In this document: one piece after another, positions 35,892 through 44,962 of the stretch
Numbering within the stretch: the stretch's first letter is position 1
How the letters are laid out: every line of letters begins with the position of its first letter
Assembly (NCBI GenBank): GCA_964486455.1
Contig: CAZAMP010000012.1
Coordinates: 28,131-92,130, forward strand
Direction of reading: 5' to 3'
Source of the DNA: CAZAMP01 sp964486455
Lineage (GTDB): Bacteria; Eisenbacteria; RBG-16-71-46; CAZAMP01
DNA: 64,000 bases
Program-made: the position numbers and the translations under genes
The notes under the pieces: generated by a model
Told to the model about the DNA's origin: nothing
Seen by the model: only the letters and a program-made list of their open reading frames with translations
Database searches by the model: none

Positions 35892-37498
35892 GCCGGGAAA
35901 AGAAGGACGGCATCCGGCCGGCGCGGCTGGAATCCGGGATCGACGTGAAGCCGGTCTACGGCCCGGAGGACGTCGAGGCCAGCGGCGGACGGGAGAGGAT
36001 CGGCGAGCCCGGCGCGTATCCGTTCACGCGCGGAATCCACCCGCTCATGTACCGAAAGCGTCCGTTCACGATGCGGCAGTATTCCGGTTTCGGGACCGCG
36101 AAGGAGACCAACGAGCGATTCAAGTGGCTCATCGCCAACGGACAGACGGGTCTGAACGTCGCCTTCGATCTTCCCACCCAGATCGGTTTCGATTCCGACG
36201 ATCCGATGGCCGACGCTGAGGTGGGTCGCGTGGGTATGGCGGTCGACTCGCTTCTCGACATGGAGGACGCGTTCGAGGGGATCGACCTGGAGAAGATCAC
36301 CGTATCGCTGACGATCAACGGCGCGGCGGCGGTGCTCATGGCGATGTACTTCGCCATGGCCGAAAAGCGCGGCTACGACCTCTCCACGCTCCGCGGAACG
36401 GCGCAGAACGACATTCTCAAGGAGTATGTGGGACGTGGCACGTGGGTCTTCCCGGTCGAGCCGTCCATCCGTCTCATCGGGGATACGATCGAGTTTTGTG
36501 CCGAGAAGCTACCGAAGTACAGCCCGGTGAGCGTCTGCGGCTATCACATCCGCGAGAGTGGCGCGCTTCCACATGAGGAAATGGCATACGCGTTCCTGAT
36601 CGCCCGCGCCTACATGGATCACGTGATCGAGCGCGGCCTCGACGTGGACGAGTTCGCGAGCCGACTCTCCTTCAACTTCGACATCCACGGGAACCTGATG
36701 GAACAGGTTGCAAAGTTCCGCGCGGGGCGTCGCCTGTGGGCGGAGTGCGTTAAGGAAGAGTATGGGGCGAAGAACCCACGCTCGATGGTGCTTCGCATGA
36801 TCGCCGGCGGTGGGGGCGGTGGGCTCACGATCGAGCAGCCGGAGCTGAACATCGTCCGGACCGCCTACTACGCGCTGGCCTCGGCGCTCTCCGGAACCCA
36901 GACGATGGCGCTTTGCAGTTACGATGAGGCATACACGATTCCGACCGAGGAGGCCGCGCGCATCACGCTTCGCACGATGCAGATCCTGATCGAGGAGACG
37001 GGGATCTGTGACACGGTCGATCCGCTCGCCGGAAGCTACGCTATGGAGACGCTCACTAACCAGATGGATGAGAAGATCCGAGACGCCATGGCCAAGGTCG
37101 ACGAGTGGGGAGGGATCGTTCGGGCGATCAGCGAGGGTCATCTTCAGGCCCACGTCTCGCGGCAGGCATACGAGCACGAGACGGCGATCCGCGCTGGCGA
37201 GATCAGAAAGGTCGGCGTGAACTGCTACCGAATCGATGAAGAGGAACGACGCGTCGAGCTTCACCCGTATCGGCCAGAGGTGGCCGACGGCGCGCGGAAG
37301 CGGATCGAGATGCTCCGTGCGGAGCGAGACGGCGCACGGGTGAGAACGACCCTCGAGGGCGTCAGGAGTGCCGCGGCATCAAGGACGAACGTGATGCCGG
37401 CGCTAATGGAGGCCGTCACCGCGTTCGCCACCGTCGGGGAAATCATGAACGCTCTCAAGTCGGCGTTCGGCACGTTCAAGGAGCCGGTGAGGTTTTGA
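35888..37498 (+). CDS. Methylmalonyl-CoA mutase large (catalytic) subunit
   Basis: A 536-residue TIM-barrel subunit of an adenosylcobalamin-dependent acyl-CoA mutase. Motifs are FTMRQYSGFGTAKETNERFK, GLNVAFDLPTQIGFDSDD, VEPSIRLIGD and CGYHIRESGA. Residues that distinguish methylmalonyl-CoA from isobutyryl-CoA mutases favour the former. Tyr65 and Arg195 match the carboxylate-binding Tyr and Arg of methylmalonyl-CoA mutase, which isobutyryl-CoA mutase replaces with Phe and Gln. His220 matches the catalytic His. It probably interconverts methylmalonyl-CoA and succinyl-CoA, feeding the TCA cycle. No epimerase or MeaB chaperone gene is present nearby. The B12-binding domain is encoded by the preceding gene. 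Confidence 0.88.
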   Translation: MSREKKDGIRPARLESGIDVKPVYGPEDVEASGGRERIGEPGAYPFTRGIHPLMYRKRPFTMRQYSGFGTAKETNERFKWLIANGQTGLNVAFDLPTQIGFDSDDPMADAEVGRVGMAVDSLLDMEDAFEGIDLEKITVSLTINGAAAVLMAMYFAMAEKRGYDLSTLRGTAQNDILKEYVGRGTWVFPVEPSIRLIGDTIEFCAEKLPKYSPVSVCGYHIRESGALPHEEMAYAFLIARAYMDHVIERGLDVDEFASRLSFNFDIHGNLMEQVAKFRAGRRLWAECVKEEYGAKNPRSMVLRMIAGGGGGGLTIEQPELNIVRTAYYALASALSGTQTMALCSYDEAYTIPTEEAARITLRTMQILIEETGICDTVDPLAGSYAMETLTNQMDEKIRDAMAKVDEWGGIVRAISEGHLQAHVSRQAYEHETAIRAGEIRKVGVNCYRIDEEERRVELHPYRPEVADGARKRIEMLRAERDGARVRTTLEGVRSAAASRTNVMPALMEAVTAFATVGEIMNALKSAFGTFKEPVRF

Positions 37499-38352
37499 GC
37501 GCACGCGCATTTACAGACTTCGTCGCGCCGAAGACGCTGGATGAGGCCCTTCGTCTTCTTCATGAGCACGGGGCGTCGGCCCGGATCGTCGCGGGCGGCA
37601 CGGACATCATGGTTCGTGTCCGCCGGGGGATGGTCCCACCGGGATGGACGACGCTCGTGAGCACGCGCGGTATCGAACGATTGCATGGCTGTCGTCGCCG
37701 AGACAATGAGATCGTCGTGGGGGCGTCGACAACCGCTACGGACCTCATTCGCGATCCGGTCATTGCCGAGCACGCGCCGATCCTTGCCCGCGTGGCCGAC
37801 CGCATGGCGTCGGCCCAGATCCGAAACGTCGCCACCGTTGGCGGTAATCTCGTGAACGCGTCACCCGCGGGCGACCTCATAAATCCACTCCTTCTTCTCG
37901 ACGCGCGTCTCGTTCTCGCCTCGCTGGATGGTCGGCGTACCGTTGCCGTGAGCGATTTCTTCACGGGACCGGGGGAGACGCTTCTCGGCGCCGACGAGCT
38001 CCTTGTCGAGGCGTGCTTCGACGTGCCACCGAATGGGCGACTGTTCCGCTTCGAGAAGGCCGGGACCCGGCCCGCGATGGAGTGCTCGGTTGTAACTTGT
38101 GGCATCGCCTACACGCCGCTTGACGGCCGGATCGTCGACGTGCGCGCGGCGTTCGGCTCGGTGGCGGCGACACCGTTCCGGGGGCGCGAGACGGAGAGCG
38201 TGCTGGAGGGGCGGCGTCTGACACCAGAGCGGATCGAACAGGCCGCCCGCGCGGCGGAAGGTGAGATCAGCCCGATCTCCGATGTTCGGGGAAGTGCGGC
38301 GTACCGGCGGGCGCTCGTGGGCGTATTCGTGAGGAGACTGCTTCGTGATTGA
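37495..38352 (+). CDS. FAD-binding subunit of a molybdenum hydroxylase
   Basis: A 285-residue CoxM/XdhB-type subunit. FAD-binding stretches are VAGGTDIMVRVRRGM and ATVGGNLVNASPAGDLINPLLLLDA, and the C-terminal CO-dehydrogenase flavoprotein domain is complete. It passes electrons from the 2Fe-2S subunit to an acceptor. Overlapping starts and stops link it to the 2Fe-2S subunit (8-base overlap) and the mutase gene (4 bases). Confidence 0.85.
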   Translation: MSARAFTDFVAPKTLDEALRLLHEHGASARIVAGGTDIMVRVRRGMVPPGWTTLVSTRGIERLHGCRRRDNEIVVGASTTATDLIRDPVIAEHAPILARVADRMASAQIRNVATVGGNLVNASPAGDLINPLLLLDARLVLASLDGRRTVAVSDFFTGPGETLLGADELLVEACFDVPPNGRLFRFEKAGTRPAMECSVVTCGIAYTPLDGRIVDVRAAFGSVAATPFRGRETESVLEGRRLTPERIEQAARAAEGEISPISDVRGSAAYRRALVGVFVRRLLRD

Positions 38353-38836
38353 AGTCCGCTTCACATTGAACGGAGAGGCCGTGAGCGCGAGCGTTCATCC
38401 GGCCCGGTCGGTGTCGGCGCTTCTCCGGGGCGAGTTCGGCCTCACCGGGATCAAGCCGGGCTGCGGCGAAGGAGAGTGCGGCGCCTGCACGATCCTACTC
38501 GACGGCGAAGCCGTGAACTCCTGCCTCGTGCCGGCGGCGTTTCTCGACGGACGTGAGGTCGTGACGATCGAAGGGCTCGAATCACCCGACGGCACGCTCC
38601 ATCCCGTGCAGAGCGCCTTCGTCGACGTGGGCGCGGTGCAATGCGGGTTCTGCACACCGGGGATGATCATGCGCGCCGTCGCGTTCCTGAACGAGCACCC
38701 GAACCCATCCGACGATGAGATCGCCCGCTCGGTGGAGGGAAACATCTGCCGTTGCACGGGCTACGTGAAGATACTGGACGCGATTAGGTCGGCGGCCGAG
38801 GAGATGGCGGAGAGCGTTACGGGGGTGGGCTCGTGA
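38345..38836 (+). CDS. 2Fe-2S subunit of a molybdenum hydroxylase
   Basis: A 163-residue CoxS/XdhC-type subunit with two [2Fe-2S] clusters. The plant-ferredoxin-like cluster has CGEGECGACTILLDG plus a later CLV, and the helical cluster has CGFCTPGMIM and NICRCTGYVKI. Length and order are typical. It carries electrons from the molybdopterin site to FAD. The start is GTG 38345, inside the end of the preceding gene. Confidence 0.9.
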   Translation: MIEVRFTLNGEAVSASVHPARSVSALLRGEFGLTGIKPGCGEGECGACTILLDGEAVNSCLVPAAFLDGREVVTIEGLESPDGTLHPVQSAFVDVGAVQCGFCTPGMIMRAVAFLNEHPNPSDDEIARSVEGNICRCTGYVKILDAIRSAAEEMAESVTGVGS

Positions 38837-41112
38837 CGCACATCGAGAAAGAAAGCCTCATCGGCAAGAGTTTTCCCAAGATCGACGCGGCCGAGCGCGC
38901 GACCGGGCGATCGATCTACATCCACGAGCTCACGCTTCCCCGAATGCTCCATGCGGCCGTCCTCCGCACCGACCGTGTTCACGCGAGGATCGTCTCGATC
39001 GACACGTCCGAAGCCGAGCGGCTCTCGGGTGTTCGCGCCGTCATCACCGCCGCCGACATTCAAAACGTGCCGTTCGGGCACGGGAGAGACAATACGCCGC
39101 TCAAGGGTGATCGCGTTCGTTGCGTGCGGGACGAGGTCGCGGCGGTCGCGGCCGAGACGGAGGAGATCGCGCGCGAGGCCGTCTCGCTCATCCGCGTCGA
39201 GTACGAGGAGCTGCCGCTGATCCTCACCGTGGATGACGCGCTGGCGGACGGCGCGCCGCTCATCCACGAGGAGAAGGACTCCAACATCCCGTTCACCTAC
39301 GACTACGCCCACGGCGACCTCGGGGCGGGGGAGCGGGAATCCGACGTCATCGTCGAGGAGACGTACCGGCTACCCTACGTGACGCACTGCTGCATGGGGA
39401 CGTGTGGGATCATGGCCAGCTTCGATACACGCGGCGACCTCACGCTCTATTCCGTGACGCAGATCCCGTTCCTCTACCGGCGTGACATGTCGGCGATCGT
39501 CGGCGTTCCGCCCGAGAAGATCCGCGTGATTCAGGTCACGATCGGGGGCGGTTTCGGATCGAAGCTCGACATCTATCCGTATGAGCCCATCGCCGTTCAC
39601 CTCGCCCGAAAGACGCGACGTCCCGTGAAACTGGTCTTTAGTCGCACCGAGGAGTTCATCGCTTCACCCACACGCCAGCCCACGGAGATCACGATTCGAT
39701 CCGGGGCGAAGCGGGACGGGACGTTCACGTTTCGAGATATCTCATTCGTCCACGACAACGGCGCGTATACGTCCTGGGGGGCGACGACCCCGTTCGTCAT
39801 GATGCAGTGCTTCTCGTCGCTCTATCGCGTTCCCCACGTGAAAATGACGGGAAAGGTCGTCTACACGAACAATCCGTACGCTGGCTCGATGCGGGGCTAC
39901 GGCAATCTTCAGTCGACGTTCGCCGTCGAAAGCAGCATCGATCTTCTGGCGGCCGAACTCGGCATGGATCCGTTGGATCTGAGACTCACGAACGCGCAGG
40001 AACCGGGGGAGACGACCGGCCAGGGCATGGTGCTCAAGAGCTGCGGGCTCAAGGATTGTCTCGTGACGGCGGCGACGCGTTCCGGATGGAAGGAGCGGCG
40101 CGGCGCGACGACCGCGAAGCGTCCTCACGTCCGTCGCGGCATCGGTATGGCGTCGATGATGCACGTGGGGGGTGGAGCCAAGATCTACCGGAGCGACGGT
40201 TGCGGCACGATACTCCGGATCGACGATTTCGCGCGGGTCACTCTGATCACCGGCGCGTCGGAAGTCGGTCAGGGATCGGAGACGGTCCTGGCACAGATCA
40301 CCGCCGAGGAGCTGGGGCTCCCCATCGATCGCGTGCGGGTGCTCAACAACGACACCGACGTCACTCCCTGGGACGTGGGCGTGCATGCGTCGCGCACCAC
40401 GTTCATTGCGGGGAACTCCGCGCGTCTCGCGGCCGGAAAGGCGCGCGCGAAGCTCCTCGACGCCGCGTCGGAGCAAACGGGCGTTTCCGCCGACGATCTC
40501 GATCTTCGGGGAGGTAAGGTCGTTCGCGCGGCGGATGGCGAAATCATCTTCGATCTGGGGAAGGTGCTTCGGGCGATTCACTTCGCCGAGAAGAGTGACG
40601 TCGTCGTCACCCAGCACTACTACGAACCGCCGAGCGTGATGCAGGACCGCGAGTTCAAGGGGGACGTATCGGCCTCGTATGCCTTCGCGACACAGGTCGC
40701 TGAAGTGGAGGTCGATCTGGAGACGGGCGTCGTAAAGGTCCTGCGCATGACCGCCGCCCACGATATCGGGAAAACCATCAACCCCATGGGTGCCGAGGGA
40801 CAGGTGCAGGGTGGTGTGGTCATGGGGCTCGGTTACGCGCTCACCGAAGAGCTACAGGTTGTCGAAGGGCGCGTGCTGAACCCTTCGTTTCGCGAATACA
40901 AGCTCGTCACATCTCCGGAAGTGCCGGAGATCGATATTACGTTCATTGAAACGAATGACCCGGAAGGTCCCTACGGGGCGAAGGGTATCGGTGAGGCACC
41001 TGCCATTTGCACGGCGGCGGCGGTGGCGAACGCCGTGCGGCACGCCACCGGAGGCGCGTTCACCGCGCTCCCGCTGACGCCGGAGCGGGTCTACATGGAG
41101 CTCAAGAGATGA
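38833..41112 (+). CDS. Molybdopterin catalytic subunit, xanthine dehydrogenase family
   Basis: A 759-residue large subunit of the xanthine oxidase family. It binds molybdopterin cytosine dinucleotide and hydroxylates its substrate with water-derived oxygen. Motifs include GGGFGSKLDIYPYEP, AGSMRGYGNLQSTFAVES, EVGQGSETVLAQI and the C-terminal GAKGIGEAP with the active-site Glu. It does not carry the CO-dehydrogenase loop with the catalytic Cys, so CO oxidation is unlikely. Candidates include an N-heterocycle, an aldehyde or an aromatic acyl-CoA. Inside this operon, next to an ATP-dependent cyclic amidase, a heterocycle is the most coherent guess. It overlaps its neighbours by 4 bases. Confidence 0.87.
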   Translation: MTHIEKESLIGKSFPKIDAAERATGRSIYIHELTLPRMLHAAVLRTDRVHARIVSIDTSEAERLSGVRAVITAADIQNVPFGHGRDNTPLKGDRVRCVRDEVAAVAAETEEIAREAVSLIRVEYEELPLILTVDDALADGAPLIHEEKDSNIPFTYDYAHGDLGAGERESDVIVEETYRLPYVTHCCMGTCGIMASFDTRGDLTLYSVTQIPFLYRRDMSAIVGVPPEKIRVIQVTIGGGFGSKLDIYPYEPIAVHLARKTRRPVKLVFSRTEEFIASPTRQPTEITIRSGAKRDGTFTFRDISFVHDNGAYTSWGATTPFVMMQCFSSLYRVPHVKMTGKVVYTNNPYAGSMRGYGNLQSTFAVESSIDLLAAELGMDPLDLRLTNAQEPGETTGQGMVLKSCGLKDCLVTAATRSGWKERRGATTAKRPHVRRGIGMASMMHVGGGAKIYRSDGCGTILRIDDFARVTLITGASEVGQGSETVLAQITAEELGLPIDRVRVLNNDTDVTPWDVGVHASRTTFIAGNSARLAAGKARAKLLDAASEQTGVSADDLDLRGGKVVRAADGEIIFDLGKVLRAIHFAEKSDVVVTQHYYEPPSVMQDREFKGDVSASYAFATQVAEVEVDLETGVVKVLRMTAAHDIGKTINPMGAEGQVQGGVVMGLGYALTEELQVVEGRVLNPSFREYKLVTSPEVPEIDITFIETNDPEGPYGAKGIGEAPAICTAAAVANAVRHATGGAFTALPLTPERVYMELKR

Positions 41113-42296
41113 GACCGCGGACCGTGCTGTCTATGGAGCAGGCGCTCTCGCTCTCGTACGGGACGCAGCGGTTCGTGCAGATCGGATGGCGGGTGATCCG
41201 CCTCGAGTCGGCTCCTCGGCCGGGGCAGAAGACGCCCGGCGATCCAAATCGATACGTGGGGCGCCCGGCGGCAGGCGATGATCGTCGGAGCTACTACCTG
41301 GCCCCCAACGTCGGCAAAGAAGCCATGGCGATCGACCTGAAGCATGAGGAGGGGCGTTCCCTTCTTTCACGCCTCGTGCGGGAGCTGCCGGTCGACGTGT
41401 TCGCGTCGAACACGCTGCCGCGCCGCTACCCGGAGCTCGGTATCGACTACGAGACGCTCTCCCGGGCGAACGAGCGGCTGATCTGGCTGGGCGTGTCGGC
41501 CATGGGGCCGGACGATCCGGACATGCCCGGCTACGATCCGGCCCTACAGGCGCTCCTGGGCTACATGGATCTCACGGGAGAGCCGGAGGGTCCGCCGACG
41601 CTCATGGGGGTTCCGATGATCGACCTCAAGGCGGGTGATGAGGTCTTCGCGCAGACGATGCATGCGTTGGCGGAGCAGGCGGACGGCGCGTCGGGAAGGC
41701 GGATCGACATTTCGATGTCTCGGGCGGCGGCGTCGTGGCTGCAGACGACACTACCGCTCCTCGATCTGGGCGCGTCGGCAGACGACGTGCGGCGAAGCGG
41801 GAACGAGCATCGGGAGTTCGTGCCGGTGAACGTCTATCGGACTGCCGACTCGTGGCTCTACCTCGCGATCGGTAATGACGTGCAGTGGCGACGGCTTATT
41901 TCGCTCGAACCGTTTCGATCACTTGCCAGTGCGACGCGCGAGACGAACGAGGGCAGGAAGGCGGAACGAGACGCCATTCGTTCTGAGGTCTCTAACTTGA
42001 TGCGTGCGCGAAGGACGGATGACCTTCTGCCGATGCTTCGCGAGGCCGGACTGGTCGTCTCACCGGTCAATTCGATCGGTGACGTGCGCGAGCTTCCCGG
42101 CATCCGGGAGCATCTGACGACGACGACGCTACCGGACGGTCGCGCCATTCGTCTTCCGCCGGCCGCGGTGGAGACGGGACGCGACGCGTTCACACTTTCG
42201 CCACGGTACGGAGAGCACACGCGGACGGTTCTCTGCGACGCGGGGCTTTCGTCGGATGAGATTGACGATCTACTCGAGAGGGGAGTGGTTCATTGA
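41109..42296 (+). CDS. Class III CoA transferase (CaiB/BaiF family)
   Basis: A 395-residue CoA transferase of the formyl-CoA:oxalate/carnitine type. The N-terminal CoA-binding half has VIRLESAPRPG and ELGIDYETLSRAN. The catalytic Asp is probably the one in GVPMIDLKAG, the position of Asp in formyl-CoA transferase. The C-terminal part has AGLVVSPVNSIGDV. It moves CoA between an acyl-CoA and a free acid of the pathway. The frame is open upstream, but ATG 41109 overlaps the molybdenum subunit stop as ATGA and begins the conserved domain. Confidence 0.85.
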   Translation: MRPRTVLSMEQALSLSYGTQRFVQIGWRVIRLESAPRPGQKTPGDPNRYVGRPAAGDDRRSYYLAPNVGKEAMAIDLKHEEGRSLLSRLVRELPVDVFASNTLPRRYPELGIDYETLSRANERLIWLGVSAMGPDDPDMPGYDPALQALLGYMDLTGEPEGPPTLMGVPMIDLKAGDEVFAQTMHALAEQADGASGRRIDISMSRAAASWLQTTLPLLDLGASADDVRRSGNEHREFVPVNVYRTADSWLYLAIGNDVQWRRLISLEPFRSLASATRETNEGRKAERDAIRSEVSNLMRARRTDDLLPMLREAGLVVSPVNSIGDVRELPGIREHLTTTTLPDGRAIRLPPAAVETGRDAFTLSPRYGEHTRTVLCDAGLSSDEIDDLLERGVVH

Positions 42297-43471
42297 TTTC
42301 AGCGGAAATCGCGAGGCTCATGGAAACCGATTCCGGCATCCGCAGGATGTGGATGGCAGGCTTCGAGCTCAAGCAGCAGTACGGTGAAGAGAACGTCGCG
42401 GACATGACGTTCGGCAACCCGGTCGCCCAGCCTCCTGAACTGCTGAGGCAGACCCTCCAGGAGATCGTGTCCGATCCTCCTGAGGACCTCCACCGCTACA
42501 CGCACAGCGCCGGCGCTCCCGAAGTCCGCGAGCGGGTCGCCGACCATCTGGACGCTCGGGGGATTCTCCCGGGCGTGGACGCCTCACACGTGATGATGAC
42601 ATCGGGCGCGAGTGCGGCGACCAACATCGCGCTGCGGACCATCCTCGAACCCGGCGACGAGGTGATCCTCATCGCTCCGCACTTCCCGGACTATCCGGCT
42701 CATGTGCTCAACCACGGAGGAACGCCGATCGTCGTTCCCACGACCGCTGACTTTCTACCGGACCTGGGAGCTATCGCGCGTTCGATCGGGCCGAAGACGC
42801 GCGCCCTCATCATCAACCACCCGAACAATCCGACCGGGCGTCAGTACTCGGAGGACGATCTCAAGGCCTTGGCCACGCTTCTGCGCGATGGCTCCGCCGC
42901 AAACAAGCGAACGATCTATCTCATCTCGGACGAGCCGTACCGCGAGATTCGCTTCACGACTGAACCTTTCGTGAGCCCGGCCCGGGTCTACGAGCACGGG
43001 CTCATGGCCTACTCGTTCTCGAAGTCGCACTCCGTGCCCGGCGAGCGAATCGGGTATCTCGCGGTGAACCCGCGCTGCCCGGAGGCGGACGTCCTCGTCG
43101 ACGCGATGTCCTTCTCGAATCGGATCCTCGGGTTCACGAACGCACCGGTTCTCTGGCAGCACGTGATCTCTCGGTGCCTCGACGCCGTTATCGATCTGGA
43201 ACAGCTCCGCGGGTACCGAGCGCGCCTCATGAAGGCCCTCATCGCGAAAGGCTATGAGGTGACAGAGACGGAGGGGACGTTCTATCTCTATCCGAAGACG
43301 CCGGACACCGATGATGAGACGTTCGTCCAGAGAGCGCGGAACGAACTTCTCTTGCTGGTTCCCGGTGAGACCTTCGGTTGCAGTGGCTACTTCCGAATGG
43401 CGTTCTGTGTAGACGATCGCACCGTTGATCTCGCGGTCGAGCGTCTTCCGTGGGCGACCTGTCGGGTGTGA
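42293..43471 (+). CDS. PLP-dependent aminotransferase, class I/II
   Basis: A 392-residue fold-type-I aminotransferase. The stretch NHPNNPTGRQYS and the pyridoxal-lysine region SFSKSHSVPGERIGYL are clear, with the conserved Asp in LISDEPYREI. It converts an amino acid to the 2-oxoacid, which the IorA/IorB enzyme of the same operon could then oxidise to an acyl-CoA. It starts with TTG 42293, overlapping the CoA transferase stop, and is the last gene of the operon. Substrate preference (aspartate, aromatic or other) cannot be told. Confidence 0.87.
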   Translation: MISAEIARLMETDSGIRRMWMAGFELKQQYGEENVADMTFGNPVAQPPELLRQTLQEIVSDPPEDLHRYTHSAGAPEVRERVADHLDARGILPGVDASHVMMTSGASAATNIALRTILEPGDEVILIAPHFPDYPAHVLNHGGTPIVVPTTADFLPDLGAIARSIGPKTRALIINHPNNPTGRQYSEDDLKALATLLRDGSAANKRTIYLISDEPYREIRFTTEPFVSPARVYEHGLMAYSFSKSHSVPGERIGYLAVNPRCPEADVLVDAMSFSNRILGFTNAPVLWQHVISRCLDAVIDLEQLRGYRARLMKALIAKGYEVTETEGTFYLYPKTPDTDDETFVQRARNELLLLVPGETFGCSGYFRMAFCVDDRTVDLAVERLPWATCRV

Positions 43472-43563
43472 GGGCGACCGGGGGCGCGGTCACACGGTCG
43501 GCGCGGTGTGGAAAGTTGGACGCGTCCGAATCCATTCCGCCCGCGCCTCGAAGGGGTACTCGC

Positions 43564-43695
43564 ATGAACCTCGGTGGCACGGATCACGACGCCGATAAAC
43601 GCAGATCCAAGACGGATCGTCGAACGAAGGCGGATCGGCGGGCCGGCTCGGAAAGGCGATCCGGAACGGACCGGAGGAAGGACGGGTCGGGCTGA
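43564..43695 (+). CDS. Small basic Arg-repeat protein
   Basis: A 43-residue highly charged peptide ending in repeated Arg-Arg-Ser/Thr-x-x-Asp-Arg-Arg units (RRSKTDRRTKADRR, RRSGTDRR). Such RSGxDRR repeats are found in tails of signalling proteins, including PilZ-type proteins, but no such domain is present here. The ATG follows AAGGGG. It lies between the catabolic operon and the next small gene. It may be a real small protein. Confidence 0.45.
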   Translation: MNLGGTDHDADKRRSKTDRRTKADRRAGSERRSGTDRRKDGSG

Positions 43696-43789
43696 CCACG
43701 GCCGGTGATTCTCCCCCGGTGCTCCCCGCGGTGAGAAAGGCCTGGTCCGCACACTCGTCGCGTTCCATGCCGGAATCGCCGAGAAGCGG

Positions 43790-44014
43790 TTGTCTGACGC
43801 CCGTGGTCTTCTTCACCCTGAGGGGGACGCCCGCCGACACATCGACGAGCACGGATTCGCCCAGCTCATCGATCATCCGGTGGTTGCCCGCCGAAACACC
43901 TTTTGGGAAACCGCGGGGCGGTTCGTCACGGCATTCGTCTCGCGAGATGAGCGGAAGGATGCGATCTTCTACGAGTTCGACGGCGAGGGTCTCATCCTCA
44001 GTTTCGAGATCTGA
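43790..44014 (+). CDS. Small protein, possibly NTF2-like, N-terminus uncertain
   Basis: 74 residues from a TTG start. The same frame is open upstream to 43709 and reads LVRTLVAFHAGIAEKRLSDARGLLHPE. This extends naturally into the called part and resembles the first helix of NTF2-like folds. The C-terminus alternates as beta strands (KDAIFYEFDGEGLILSFEI). No ATG or GTG opens the longer frame, so either a non-standard start or a frameshift near 43735 is likely. GTG 43731 is in another frame. Confidence 0.4.
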   Translation: MSDARGLLHPEGDARRHIDEHGFAQLIDHPVVARRNTFWETAGRFVTAFVSRDERKDAIFYEFDGEGLILSFEI

Positions 44015-44041
44015 GCGGCTTTTGGGGGCACGTCGCGGATC

Positions 44042-44926
44042 ATGACGAGTGAGCACAGCGGGCTGGTTCTCCGATCACACTACTGGGATGATCGTCGCGC
44101 CAAGGACGCCTTCAAGGCGTTCCTCCTGGACATCCACAACCTCGATCTGACGCTCTGGGACGAAGCGGGGTTCTGGGACGATCACTACACCGCCTTTTCG
44201 CTCTTCGACGGGGAGCGCGTCGTCTCCAGCGTGTGTCTCTACTCCATGGACATGGTGATCGATGGACTGCGTCGCCGGGTCGGCCAGTTTTCCGGCGTCG
44301 GCACGCTTCCGTCGTTCCGCCGGAGAGGACTCAACCGCTGGCTGACGGAGCGTGTCCTCGAGTGGGCCACTCCCACCCACGACGGCTTCTTTCTCTTCGC
44401 CGATGAGGAGGCCGTTCCCTTCTACGAGCGGTGCGGCTTCGTCCCCGTTCGAGAGACGATCGCGACGCTGGCGACCGACGTTCCCCAGCCACGCGGCGCG
44501 CTCGTGAAGCTGGATCCCGAGCGCGATCGGGACCTCCAGCGCGTCTATGCCCTGGCGTGCGCGCGGACCCCGGTCTCCGATGCGCTGGGAGTGCTCACAC
44601 CCAAGCTCCTGATGTTTCACTTCCTTTACACGCTTCGGGATCATGCCTACTACGTTGAGGATCTCGATGTGGTGGCCTTCTTCAAGCTGAGCGACGGGAA
44701 GCTGATTCTCTACGATGTTCTCGGGCGCCACGTACCGTCGTTTTCCGAGCTTCAGCCGTATCTGGGCTTGCGCCCCTATCGGGAGGTGTGGTTTCTCTTC
44801 ATGCCGGACAGGATGTTGATCGAGCCGACGGGGCGGACGACGCCGGCCGACAACAACACGCACATCCATCCCACGCTTCGGCTGCCGGTGCGTGACGTCC
44901 TGTTTCCCTATGTGGCCCACGCCTGA
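44042..44926 (+). CDS. GNAT-family N-acetyltransferase
   Basis: A 294-residue protein. The N-terminal ~150 residues form a GNAT domain with the acetyl-CoA-binding pattern VGTLPSFRRRGLNRWLTERVLEWA and the following LFADEEAVPFYERCGFVPV. The remaining ~140 residues resemble the second domain of larger, Eis-like acetyltransferases. No substrate can be inferred. It starts 27 bases after the previous stop and is followed by the HD gene in the same direction. Confidence 0.8.
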   Translation: MTSEHSGLVLRSHYWDDRRAKDAFKAFLLDIHNLDLTLWDEAGFWDDHYTAFSLFDGERVVSSVCLYSMDMVIDGLRRRVGQFSGVGTLPSFRRRGLNRWLTERVLEWATPTHDGFFLFADEEAVPFYERCGFVPVRETIATLATDVPQPRGALVKLDPERDRDLQRVYALACARTPVSDALGVLTPKLLMFHFLYTLRDHAYYVEDLDVVAFFKLSDGKLILYDVLGRHVPSFSELQPYLGLRPYREVWFLFMPDRMLIEPTGRTTPADNNTHIHPTLRLPVRDVLFPYVAHA

Positions 44927-44962
44927 TGAGCGGGAGGAGACGCAACATGCCGAGCTGTGATC

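Noticed and set aside
43490..44056. 188-codon open frame on the minus strand
   Set aside because: It opposes the NTF2-like small protein; composition is typical of antisense GC-rich sequence.
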